Origin: CBDCWT01 sp965223305
GTDB taxonomy: Bacteria > Planctomycetota > Planctomycetia > Pirellulales > Pirellulaceae
Assembly: GCA_965223305.1 (NCBI GenBank)
Contig: CBDCWT010000075.1
Span: 1-10,801 of the forward strand
Reading direction: 5' to 3'
Length of the DNA: 10,801 bases
Shown here: positions 1-7,021 of the stretch, piece by piece
Layout: every line of letters starts with the position of its first letter
Position numbering within the stretch: position 1 is the first letter of the stretch
The notes under the pieces: generated by a model
Told to the model about the DNA's origin: nothing
What the model saw: the letters and a program-made list of their open reading frames with translations, nothing else
The model's database searches: none
Translations under genes and position numbers: made by a program

Positions 1-60
1 GTGCAGGCGCCCTGTGCGATAGACGTAATATCGAAGTCTAACCGCGTTCCACGGCCAAAC
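1..60. other. Unassigned left edge
   Basis: Nothing can be assigned confidently. On the plus strand, frame 1 stays open from base 1 to a TAG at 79-81, and frame 3 ends in TAA at 39-41. On the minus strand the sequence is open from about base 64 down to base 1 and reads plausibly, but it has no recognisable motif and only a TTG as possible start. Any of these could be the edge of a gene lying mostly outside the window. Confidence 0.3.
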
Positions 61-126
61 AAATCAGCCGGAATGCGTTAGCATCCGGTTTTGTGGGAAC
101 CTGGGCCAACGCCCAGCGGCTGATTT
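61..126. repeat. 66-bp palindromic element with two inner hairpins
   Basis: The outer inverted repeat is AAATCAGCCG (61-70) against CGGCTGATTT (117-126), a perfect 10-bp match. Between the arms lie two smaller hairpins. One runs 68-88, with CCGG and ATGC pairing to GCAT and CCGG around a GTTA loop, with one bulged A. The other runs 101-116, with CTGGGC pairing to GCCCAG around a CAAC loop. The first hairpin's CCGG shares bases with the outer arm, so the two compete. The core GCGTTAGC and its near inverse GCCAACGC resemble short palindromic repeats I associate with planctomycete intergenic regions. This family assignment is from memory. A run of five T follows the right arm, so plus-strand RNA could form an intrinsic-terminator-like structure. 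Confidence 0.7.
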
Positions 127-140
127 TTGTGATCACAGCC

Positions 141-205
141 ATCCTGTTGATCCTGTAAATCCTGTCAAAAAAACAGAGGACAGGATGAACAAAATGAAAC
201 AGGAT
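141..205. repeat. Hairpin element built of ATCCTGT heptamers
   Basis: The left arm holds three copies of ATCCTGT at an exact 9-base period (141, 150, 159). The right arm holds the inverse ACAGGAT at 180-186 and 199-205. Between those two lies a degenerate middle unit that reads ATTTTGT on the minus strand at the same spacing. The arms pair as a long imperfect hairpin around an A-rich loop of about 12 bases (167-178). Similar ATCCTGT-rich hairpins are common in intergenic DNA of environmental bacteria (memory, not checked). It has no coding capacity and is best described as a REP- or MITE-like element. Its right end coincides with the start of the TPP-enzyme remnant. Confidence 0.7.
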
Positions 206-315
206 TGCCGGGCGCTGCTGTCGATACCTGCGAGGCGTTCGCCGACGCGCTCGGCAGAAGCTTCGCTCAAGCCGGTCCCTACCTGATCGAGGCGCAAATT
301 CCTGCTAGATTATAG
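202..315 (+). pseudogene. C-terminal remnant of a thiamine-pyrophosphate enzyme
   Basis: One frame reads 37 residues followed by TAG at 313-315. The peptide runs DTCEAFADALGRSFAQAG, then PYLIEAQIP. This matches the last segment of acetolactate-synthase/benzoylformate-decarboxylase type TPP enzymes, where an 'eeF.dAL..A...gGP.LIEv.i' stretch closes the C-terminal TPP-binding domain. Families of this kind are about 550 residues, so more than 90 per cent is missing. The frame continues only into the repeat element and meets TGA at 148-150, and no matching sequence is seen at 1-140. I read it as the tail of a gene lost by deletion or insertion at the repeat. The match is short and made by eye, so the subfamily cannot be named. 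Confidence 0.55.
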
Positions 316-421
316 GCGCGGACAGGCCTCCTCGCGCAGCATTCTCCCAATTCGGCCGGATGACTCGCTACAGCTCACTCGTTGCGGTGCGAGCTGGGCA
401 AGCCCGTTCCCCCCACGATAC

Positions 422-433
422 GGAGAAGTCGTC
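422..433 (+). promoter_or_regulatory. Shine-Dalgarno GGAG for the MDR reductase
   Basis: GGAG at 422-425 is followed by an 8-base spacer and then codon 434-436 (ATC), exactly where the conserved N-terminus of the enzyme should begin. No comparable purine-rich site was looked for or relied on upstream of the downstream GTG at 542. The site supports initiation at or next to 434 despite the lack of ATG, GTG or TTG there. Confidence 0.45.
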
Positions 434-1432
434 ATCAACAAGCAGGTTAGACTAGTCAACCGTCCCGCTGGGTTTCCCGAACCTTCGGACTTTGAACTGA
501 CCGAATCATCCGTTCCGGAACCCAAGGAGGGACAGGTTCTGGTGCGGACGATCTATCTTTCTGTAGATCCCTACATGCGCGGGCGCATGAAGGAGCGTAA
601 GTCCTACGCGGATCCGGTCAAATTGGGCGACGTCATGGTTGGCGAGGTGGTCGGGGTCGTGGAAAAATCGCACGTCGCCGAGTTGCCCGAGGGCGAGATT
701 GTGCGAGGACACTTAGGGTGGCAGCAATACGCAGTCTGTGAACCCGGCCTAGTGCGGCGGATCCCAGACGGTCTGCCGATTTCCACGGCGCTGCATGTGG
801 TCGGCATGCCAGGACTCACAGCGTACTTCGGTTTGTTGTCTGTGTGTGACCCCAAGCCGGGCGAGACGGTCGTCGTCTCGGGCGCTGCCGGCGCGGTTGG
901 CACAACCGTCGGCCAGATCGCGAAGATCAAGGGATGTCGTGCAGTCGGCGTCGCCGGCAGTGAAGAAAAAGTTGACTTCGTCACGAAAGAGCTCGGATTT
1001 GATGCGGGCATCAACTACAAAACCGAAGAGATCTACTCGGCGTTGGAGAACGCTTGCCCGAAGGGCATCGACGCTTACTTCGACAATGTTGGTGGAACCA
1101 CGACCGATGCTGTGTTCTCGCTGATCAACATCCACGGACGAATGGCGATCTGCGGTCAGATTTCTCAATACAATCTGGCGCAGCCGGAACAGGGCCCGCG
1201 GTTGTTGTGGAACTTAATTGCCAAGCGAGCTAGGGTCGAAGGCCTGCTAGTAACCGACTTCGCCGCGGAGCATGACAAAGCGCTAGCAGAGCTACGAGGC
1301 TGGGTGGCCGAGGGGAAACTCAAGTACCGCGAACGGATCACGGAGGGGATCGAAAACGCTGCCCAAGCTTTCCTAGAAATGATGCAGGGCGCCAACATTG
1401 GCAAGCAGCTCGTGCGGGTATCCCAGGAGTGA
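434..1432 (+). CDS. curA: NADP-dependent MDR oxidoreductase, CurA / prostaglandin reductase family
   Basis: Zinc-free medium-chain dehydrogenase/reductase that reduces the C=C bond of alpha,beta-unsaturated ketones or aldehydes with NADPH, expected in the cytosol. From codon 434 it is 332 residues, the usual family length. The N-terminus shows INKQVRLVNRP and then TIYLSVDPYMRGRM, the family signature. The nucleotide-binding site is GAAGAVGTTVGQIAKIKG, and later come AYFDNVGG and ICGQISQYN, both typical of prostaglandin/leukotriene reductases. The first canonical start in frame is GTG 542, but using it would discard 36 conserved residues. Upstream of 434 the frame is open back to TGA 284-286 with no ATG, GTG or TTG. 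I therefore place the start at ATC 434 behind GGAG. A hydroxyacid dehydrogenase follows after 40 bases on the same strand. The family is clear; the physiological substrate is unknown and the curA symbol is family-level. Confidence 0.88.
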   Translation: MNKQVRLVNRPAGFPEPSDFELTESSVPEPKEGQVLVRTIYLSVDPYMRGRMKERKSYADPVKLGDVMVGEVVGVVEKSHVAELPEGEIVRGHLGWQQYAVCEPGLVRRIPDGLPISTALHVVGMPGLTAYFGLLSVCDPKPGETVVVSGAAGAVGTTVGQIAKIKGCRAVGVAGSEEKVDFVTKELGFDAGINYKTEEIYSALENACPKGIDAYFDNVGGTTTDAVFSLINIHGRMAICGQISQYNLAQPEQGPRLLWNLIAKRARVEGLLVTDFAAEHDKALAELRGWVAEGKLKYRERITEGIENAAQAFLEMMQGANIGKQLVRVSQE

Positions 1433-1472
1433 CCTCGCACCTGAAACTCTGAAAGTGAAACCGAGATAGGAC

Positions 1473-2441
1473 ATGAGCCGACCGCAAATCTACACGAATA
1501 TCACTATCGATGACGAGTACCAACCACGACTAACCGCAATCGGCGACCTGCAGCCGCTGACCGGCTCCTCACGAGCAGACGTTTTGCAGTGCATAGCGCC
1601 CGCCGACGCCTTCCTAGGTTGGCTGCGAATTGATGAGGACTTCCTGGACGCGGCGCCGGCTCTGCGAGTCGTGTCGACACCCAGCGTGGGGTACGACCTG
1701 ATCGACGTCGACGCTGCGACGGCGCGAGGCGTCGCGGTCTGCAACACGCCTGGAGTGCTGAATGCTGCTGTCGCAGACTTAACCGTGGCAATGATCATCA
1801 TGCTGGCCCGGCGACTGATGGAATTCGAAAGCTTCTCACGTAGCGGCGCGTGGGGACGGGGTGAACAGCTGCCCGAACTGAGCCATGACATCGCGGGCAA
1901 GACACTCGGAATCGTTGGCTTCGGGCGCATCGGGCGGGAGGTCGCCCGCCGCATGCAGCTGTTGGGCATGCATCCGATTTGGTACGACGTTTTCCAGGAG
2001 CTGCCGCCCGGCGCTCCCGACGCGCCATACAGGTCGTTGGACGCCCTGTTGCGCGAATCCGATTTCGTGACCATCCACATGAATCTCAATGAGACTTCGC
2101 ACCATCTGATCGGCGAGCGTGAGATTGGCTTGATGCGTCAGACCGCCTACCTGATCAACACGGCGCGGGGCGCGGTCGTCGACCAGCGGGCGCTGCGCGC
2201 CGCGCTCGAGGCGGGGGCGATTGCCGGTGCAGGGCTCGACGTCCTCGAACAGGAACCACCGGACGCGGACGAGCCCATCGTGAGGCTGCCAAACGTGATC
2301 ACGTTTCCGCATATCGGCACGGCAACTCACGAGACCCGCAAGGCGATGCGCGAGCTGGCTATCGATAATGTCGTTGCAGTCCTGACCGGACAAGAACCCA
2401 GGGCAATCGTCAATCCGCAGGTGCTGAGCAACGGTCGGTAG
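1473..2441 (+). CDS. D-2-hydroxyacid dehydrogenase, glyoxylate/hydroxypyruvate-reductase-like
   Basis: NAD(P)H-dependent enzyme interconverting 2-oxoacids and D-2-hydroxyacids; glyoxylate or hydroxypyruvate is the likeliest substrate. At 322 residues it is the normal family length. The substrate-domain segment NTPGVLNAAVADLT (about 91-104) is typical of glyoxylate reductases. The Rossmann motif is GFGRIG at 149-154. Catalytic residues are visible: Arg232 in NTARGAVV, Glu261 in VLEQEP, and His280 in FPHIGTAT. ATG 1473 is preceded by AGATAGG about 4 bases upstream, a usable ribosome site. The 40-base spacing from the upstream reductase and the shared strand suggest one transcript. The closest relatives could instead use phosphoglycerate or D-lactate, since the substrate cannot be read from the motifs alone. 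Confidence 0.9.
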   Translation: MSRPQIYTNITIDDEYQPRLTAIGDLQPLTGSSRADVLQCIAPADAFLGWLRIDEDFLDAAPALRVVSTPSVGYDLIDVDAATARGVAVCNTPGVLNAAVADLTVAMIIMLARRLMEFESFSRSGAWGRGEQLPELSHDIAGKTLGIVGFGRIGREVARRMQLLGMHPIWYDVFQELPPGAPDAPYRSLDALLRESDFVTIHMNLNETSHHLIGEREIGLMRQTAYLINTARGAVVDQRALRAALEAGAIAGAGLDVLEQEPPDADEPIVRLPNVITFPHIGTATHETRKAMRELAIDNVVAVLTGQEPRAIVNPQVLSNGR

Positions 2442-2539
2442 ACCGACTGCTTGGCGTCGAGCGGTATCGCGAATCGGAGTGACTCGGAGGGAATTGGAAC
2501 GAGGACCGCACGGGCCAGCGACGCGCTCGGCGTCGGGGC

Positions 2540-2584
2540 CTTGGCGGTCGTGTCGTGTCTGCTGGCGAAGCTATGACCGCCAAG
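2540..2584. terminator. Perfect 10-bp inverted repeat between convergent genes
   Basis: CTTGGCGGTC (2540-2549) pairs perfectly with GACCGCCAAG (2575-2584) around a 25-base loop. It sits between the end of the plus-strand dehydrogenase (2441) and the end of the minus-strand transglutaminase-domain gene (2658), where a bidirectional terminator is expected. There is no T-run on either side, so it is not a classical intrinsic terminator. It could also be a protein-binding palindrome. The rest of the 216-base gap shows nothing recognisable. Confidence 0.35.
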
Positions 2585-2657
2585 TCCCCTCTGCGTCGCG
2601 GTCAAACGATCGAGCGTTGCGCCGTCACTGTCGTGCAGCGGGCTGCTTGCACGGCGA

Positions 2658-4655
2658 TCACAGTGGAGGGTTTGGTAGCGGATCGCCAACTTCCTCACCG
2701 GCGTAGCGGATGCGCGCGTATTGATGGTACCAATCAGCGCAACCTCGGAGTCGAGCGTCCTCAATCTCGGCATGACGCAGCCGGCGGGCAAAGTTGTGTA
2801 GTGTCTCATGAGGTCGTCGCACGAGGTTTCTTCTCCGCAACCGCTGCTCGAGCCGTGACAGCGTCCGTTGCATTTGCACCAGGCGCTGATCAGCGCCCTT
2901 CGGCCCGTGTCTGCGGCGGTACGTCCGGTAGGCTGCCACCGACAGGACGATACCGGATACGAGCACAAGGTACGTCAACCCAGTGTTGAGCCACCTCCAG
3001 CTGTTGGCCAACCAGCTCTGACGTACACCGCCGGCCGATCGATCCTCGTTTCGGTCGGACTCTCCGGCCGAGCTAGATCGCTGACCTGTGGATATTTCGA
3101 GATCGGTGGGAACGTCCATTCCTGGTGTAGCTTCTACGACAACCCACCGTCGGCCCACCTCATCATAGGCTTCGGCCCAAGCATGGGCGTTCTGATTGCG
3201 TGCCAGCCAGTAGTCACCATATTCGCTTTCCAGTTCGGCCGCGACGTAGCCTGTTACGTATCGGCAGGGGACTTGTTGGCTCCGCAACAACATTACCGCG
3301 CCGGAGGCGAAGAACTCGCAGTGAGCTGGAAGGCGGTTCAGCAAGAAGTGGGATATTGGTTCGACATCGGGAGGCAGGTCCGACACCTCGACGGCATATT
3401 CAAAATTCTCATGAAAGAAGGTGGTCACTGATTTAATTTTCCGCTGGGGCGTCTGTGCCCCACGACAGATCTCCGCTGCCAGCTCGCCGATCTGTTCTTC
3501 TATCCTGTCTGGAACAGTCAGCAGGCGGCTGCGGAGTTGATCGGAGAAACCGCGCGGCTCCGCACTAGTGCCAACGTACGCGGTATATGGCTCACGCGTC
3601 TTCAGGCCGCCATAGACGATCTGATGGTCGTCCAGGATGGCGAATGTGCCTGCTCCCTGTAGGAAACTCGCGCCTAGCGGTGAAAAGTACATCTTTCCCC
3701 GGGTTGGGTCGTTGTGAATCTCCATTTTGACAAATGGTGCCCGCGCGGTCGGCTCGATGGCAAACAGACTCTGCTGTTCGTCGGACTTCGGCAAGTCAGC
3801 CGGCCGCTGCGCTAGTGGACGCAACACGCTCCATTTTTCCCGGCTGCCGGCAATATGCCACTGCGCGTAACCATACGAGTCGTACACCAGGCCGCGGAGA
3901 TACCCGGGAGTTCTGTCGGCATAAACACGCAGCGCTACGCCTGTCGGATCGGTCTGTTTCTCAGTGATGATGCTGGTCAGCGCTCCCGACCGGACGTAGC
4001 TACGATGGGCGGCCGTGTTTCTCTCCAAACGGGCCATCCAAAACGGCAGCAACCCCTGCACACGGGCGACGGTCGCCGACAAGCTACTGGAAAATCCCCA
4101 AGCGCAGATGATTGAGAAGAACAACATCAGCACAATCAGCCCGCGGCGAGACCAGCTGTGCCGCGGCCGCTGTGGCTTTACAGCACCGGACAAAGCCACA
4201 CACGCGATCACCGCGGTGATCGCCAAGGCCAAGTACAGCGGCTGTTCGGATTGAATAATCCGCCGGTTGAAAGCACAAAGCAGCGTCAGCAGTCCCAGGC
4301 TGGGCAGATACGAAGAGAGGAAGCCGTTCGTGCACTGGCGGAAGACCATCAGTGCCTGCAACAGCAACAGGTAGTCGGCCAGCAGGAGGGTGATGAAGAT
4401 AGGCAAGACTCCGTCCGATTTGTCCACCGTGTAAGGCCAGCAAAACCTGATCAACGCGAGCAGCAGGCCCATCCCGATCAAAGTCAACTTCCAACCTTGT
4501 TTGCTGAACGGGATCCGGATGCGGCGGAACAGCGCCAAACAAACCAATCCAGCCACCGCAGTCGGTACGTAGGCTGAATTGCTGGCGGTCCACACCAAAT
4601 AGGCCAGCAGCCAGAGAACCAAGATCACCAGTAAGAGCTGTTTTGTGCTGGGCAT
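2658..4655 (-). CDS. TgpA-like membrane protein with transglutaminase core domain
   Basis: 665 residues from ATG 4655. About seven hydrophobic segments fill residues 6-190, followed by a long extracytoplasmic region and then the transglutaminase-like core. Its triad candidates are Cys446 in PAHCEFFAS, His491 in NAHAWAEAY, and Glu508 in WVVVEATPG, where the family normally has Asp. One more membrane segment (about 556-576) leads to a basic C-terminal tail (LSRLEQRLRRR, HETLHNFARRL) resembling the DUF4129 tail of TgpA proteins. The frame extends back to 4757, but those 34 residues overlap the DUF58 gene and look non-native. ATG 4655 starts a clean hydrophobic N-terminus and has GAGAG and GAAAG upstream. 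It begins 43 bases after the DUF58 stop and is last in a moxR-DUF58-tgpA run. Substrate and product are unknown; a role in envelope or peptide cross-link chemistry is inferred from the family. Confidence 0.87.
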   Translation of the reverse strand: MPSTKQLLLVILVLWLLAYLVWTASNSAYVPTAVAGLVCLALFRRIRIPFSKQGWKLTLIGMGLLLALIRFCWPYTVDKSDGVLPIFITLLLADYLLLLQALMVFRQCTNGFLSSYLPSLGLLTLLCAFNRRIIQSEQPLYLALAITAVIACVALSGAVKPQRPRHSWSRRGLIVLMLFFSIICAWGFSSSLSATVARVQGLLPFWMARLERNTAAHRSYVRSGALTSIITEKQTDPTGVALRVYADRTPGYLRGLVYDSYGYAQWHIAGSREKWSVLRPLAQRPADLPKSDEQQSLFAIEPTARAPFVKMEIHNDPTRGKMYFSPLGASFLQGAGTFAILDDHQIVYGGLKTREPYTAYVGTSAEPRGFSDQLRSRLLTVPDRIEEQIGELAAEICRGAQTPQRKIKSVTTFFHENFEYAVEVSDLPPDVEPISHFLLNRLPAHCEFFASGAVMLLRSQQVPCRYVTGYVAAELESEYGDYWLARNQNAHAWAEAYDEVGRRWVVVEATPGMDVPTDLEISTGQRSSSAGESDRNEDRSAGGVRQSWLANSWRWLNTGLTYLVLVSGIVLSVAAYRTYRRRHGPKGADQRLVQMQRTLSRLEQRLRRRNLVRRPHETLHNFARRLRHAEIEDARLRGCADWYHQYARIRYAGEEVGDPLPNPPL

Positions 4656-4698
4656 ATCTTTCAATTCTCTCGAAGCAGCGAGCCGGGAAGCAGCTAGG

Positions 4699-5943
4699 CT
4701 ACTCGCCGGCGAGCGCGATCTCCACCAAGCCCGCGTCGATGTCAGCAACGGAAACAACCGAATCTGGTGGCCGGGAGTGCGCCTGAGCTGCGGCCCGTAC
4801 GTTCAAGAAAATCCGCTTCAAACGACCACCGCTTCGCAGGATCTTGTCACAAAGTGCCTCGCAATCCCGATCCCAGCGGCTCAGTAGGACAAAAACCACA
4901 CTCGGCACGGTGCCCAAGTTGTCGAGCGAAGCCGGGGAGAAGTCATCCGTTCCCGCCGGATCGACAACGGCCAGGAAACTCATCAGGGCTTTGTGCTGAT
5001 CGGCCAATCCGTAGCTGGACAGGTCTTGCACGACGTCGCCTGCGGCAAGCATCACGATCCGATAGTGCTGTGCTGTGAGTGCCTCGCTGAGTGCGGCTGA
5101 TAAAGACAGCGTGGCTTCCAACTCTGGAATCCGTTCGTCGACAGTGCGCGTCGCTTGGCGAAAGCACGTGTCGGCAACGATCGCCGCGGTCGGGTGCTGC
5201 GCATTGGTGAACTCTCGCACGACAAGCTGGCCCAACCGCGCCGACGAGCTGTGATCCCAGCGACGGACCGGCATTCCTGGCACGTACTCGCGGCTGCTAA
5301 AGTAGTCACCACCGTGTCCTAAGGCCGAAACCTTCGTCTGCTGTTCTCCAACGTGCTGCGCCGCAGTGCGGGAAGTGTCGAGCCCAGCCAATGGAAGGTA
5401 ATGCGGCACCACAACCAACTCGGTGTGAGTTCGGTAGGTTCGATGGAAACGGAACAGGTTGAGCGGAAAAGTGCTCGTGATGCGCACATCCGGAATGTCA
5501 AACAACCCGCGTCTCAATGGACAGACCGCCAGCGAGACTCCAATGGACTCACCTCCAGCTAGTTGACCGATCTGCTGGCGGACACCCGCAGTTTTCCAAG
5601 TTGCCGGTAGGCCTACCAGCTCGACCGAGAGGTCGTGCGCTACCTGTGCTGCCTCGTTCGCCAGTCGAATCATGAATTCGACCGGTTTGCCCTGCACACC
5701 CGCCGTCGGAGCGACTACGCGGACAGCCAACCGTGGACGAAACCAGTAACCAGTAACCCCTGTCAGCAGCAACAGTGAAAGCAACGTCGAGAAGAGCAGG
5801 AACAGCGGTGAATCCAGGGTGGCTAGCGCGGGGACACACGCGACCATGACACAGGTGAGTGTTTTCCCGCTAACGGTCAGGTGGTTTCGCCAGCCGTCAA
5901 ACAGGAACTCGAATGTGGGTACCTGAGACCGCAGCCAGTTCAT
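4699..5943 (-). CDS. DUF58 domain protein, membrane anchored
   Basis: 414 residues. Two hydrophobic segments near the N-terminus (about 26-43 and 46-66) anchor it, followed by a beta-rich region. The DUF58 signature comes at 217-244: SREYVPGMPVRRWDHSSSAR, then LGQLVVREF. The family consensus has 'R.Y.pGD..r.idW..sAr...l.vrE'. Here Met replaces the usual acidic residue after Gly and WDH replaces IDW. A von Willebrand A-like strand follows (IVADTCF, about 255-261), but without the full DxSxS metal site. ATG 5943 overlaps the moxR stop as ATGA, a sign of translational coupling. DUF58 proteins are nearly always partners of MoxR ATPases; the molecular function is not established. A scaffold or substrate-handling role within the MoxR complex is inference. 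Confidence 0.9.
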   Translation of the reverse strand: MNWLRSQVPTFEFLFDGWRNHLTVSGKTLTCVMVACVPALATLDSPLFLLFSTLLSLLLLTGVTGYWFRPRLAVRVVAPTAGVQGKPVEFMIRLANEAAQVAHDLSVELVGLPATWKTAGVRQQIGQLAGGESIGVSLAVCPLRRGLFDIPDVRITSTFPLNLFRFHRTYRTHTELVVVPHYLPLAGLDTSRTAAQHVGEQQTKVSALGHGGDYFSSREYVPGMPVRRWDHSSSARLGQLVVREFTNAQHPTAAIVADTCFRQATRTVDERIPELEATLSLSAALSEALTAQHYRIVMLAAGDVVQDLSSYGLADQHKALMSFLAVVDPAGTDDFSPASLDNLGTVPSVVFVLLSRWDRDCEALCDKILRSGGRLKRIFLNVRAAAQAHSRPPDSVVSVADIDAGLVEIALAGE

Positions 5944-6893
5944 ACCGGCACGTCCACCTGCTGAATCAAGTCATCAATTATCTCAGACCGCCACGAGGCT
6001 CCGGCCTGTGCACTGCGGGCGGCAACGACACGATGAGCCAATACCAACGGTGCAACTCGTAGCACATCGTCGGGTAGAACATAGTCGCGTTGGTGGATTA
6101 AGGCGTTCGCTTGAGCGGCTCGAAATAGCATCAAAGAGCCGCGCGGACTGCAACCTAACCGAAGCCGCGAATCGCGGCGCGTGCGTTGTACGATTTCCAC
6201 CATGTAGTCCGCTACAGACCGCTCCACTCTCACCGAGCGTGCGGCGGCCTGGCACGCCAGTACATCCTCTCGCGACAACACTGGCCTGATGTCGTGAATA
6301 GGATGGGCGTCAGCTTGATCGTAGAGGATTTCTACTTCGCTTTGCGCGTCCGGGTAATCTAAAGACAGCTGAAAAAGAAACCGATCCACCTGCGACTCGG
6401 GCAATGGGAGCGTTCCCTGGAAGCCCAACGGATTTTGCGTCGCCAATACCATGAACGGTGGCGGGAGGTCGTGATGTTTGCCTTCTACTGTAACCTGCTG
6501 TTCGGCCATGCCTTCCAGAAGCGCCGACTGGGTCCGTGGCGACGCCCGGTTGATCTCGTCAACCAAGAGCACGTTGGTGAAGATCGGCCCAGGGCGGAAC
6601 TCCAAGCTGCCGTTTTGGGGGTTGAACACCGAAAAGCCGAAGATGTCGGCGGGCAACAGATCAGGTGTGCACTGCACACGCTGGAAGTCCAGATCGAGCG
6701 ACGCCGCCAATGCCTTAGCAAGAGTCGTCTTGCCTACACCCGGCACATCTTCGATCAGCACCGAGCCACCAGCAACCAGCGCCACAATGATATCGTCGAC
6801 AATCCTGTCCTTGCCACGAATAACAGAAGTCAGATTGCTGCGGAGGCTCGGAAGTCGTGTGGCAGCGGACGCGTTGGTCGTTACGGCATCCAT
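5940..6893 (-). CDS. moxR: MoxR family AAA+ ATPase
   Basis: 317 residues from ATG 6893. All AAA+ elements are visible: Walker A PGVGKTT (Lys55), Walker B LLVDEIN (Asp112, Glu113), sensor 1 ATQNPLG (Asn154), the arginine in ESQVDRF (Arg171), and sensor 2 GCSPRGSL (Arg251). The stretch RASPRTQSALLEGMAEQQVT is characteristic of MoxR. These ATPases are cytoplasmic, form rings, and are thought to act as chaperones that assemble or activate partner complexes, often with DUF58 and VWA proteins. The frame is open upstream to ATG 6956, which would add 21 residues. I prefer 6893 because the conserved domain starts soon after it and GGAGG (minus strand, 6913-6909) precedes it, although 15 bases away is too far to be decisive. 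It heads the tightly packed moxR-DUF58-tgpA run. Confidence 0.93.
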   Translation of the reverse strand: MDAVTTNASAATRLPSLRSNLTSVIRGKDRIVDDIIVALVAGGSVLIEDVPGVGKTTLAKALAASLDLDFQRVQCTPDLLPADIFGFSVFNPQNGSLEFRPGPIFTNVLLVDEINRASPRTQSALLEGMAEQQVTVEGKHHDLPPPFMVLATQNPLGFQGTLPLPESQVDRFLFQLSLDYPDAQSEVEILYDQADAHPIHDIRPVLSREDVLACQAAARSVRVERSVADYMVEIVQRTRRDSRLRLGCSPRGSLMLFRAAQANALIHQRDYVLPDDVLRVAPLVLAHRVVAARSAQAGASWRSEIIDDLIQQVDVPV

Positions 6894-7021
6894 AGGTCTC
6901 TGGTACTGCCTCCGGATCGGGGTTGATGTGCAGCCGGCCGAATTCGCTGCATGCATGTTAGAGCCGTTTGTCGGCGAATCAACGGTCGTGATGGAAAACT
7001 AACAAAACTCGACTCCCGTAG

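Noticed and set aside
128..137. TGTGATCACA as a CRP/FNR-type binding site
   Set aside because: The half-sites match TGTGA and TCACA but overlap with no 6-base spacer, and the site lies in repeat DNA with no promoter nearby.
141..165. The three ATCCTGT units as a CRISPR or tandem array
   Set aside because: Units are 7 bases with 2-base spacers, far too short, and they form one arm of a hairpin.
371..396. CAGCTC...GAGCTG inverted repeat as an operator for the reductase
   Set aside because: Only 6 bp of stem with a 14-base spacer; likely by chance in GC-rich DNA.
1490..2089. 199-codon minus-strand frame
   Set aside because: It lies wholly opposite the hydroxyacid dehydrogenase, whose motifs are intact; the antisense frame is rich in Arg, Ser and Pro with no recognisable domain, typical of GC-rich shadows.
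2327..2968. 213-codon minus-strand frame crossing the convergent gap
   Set aside because: It overlaps the ends of both flanking genes in other frames, lacks a start signal, and shows no domain.
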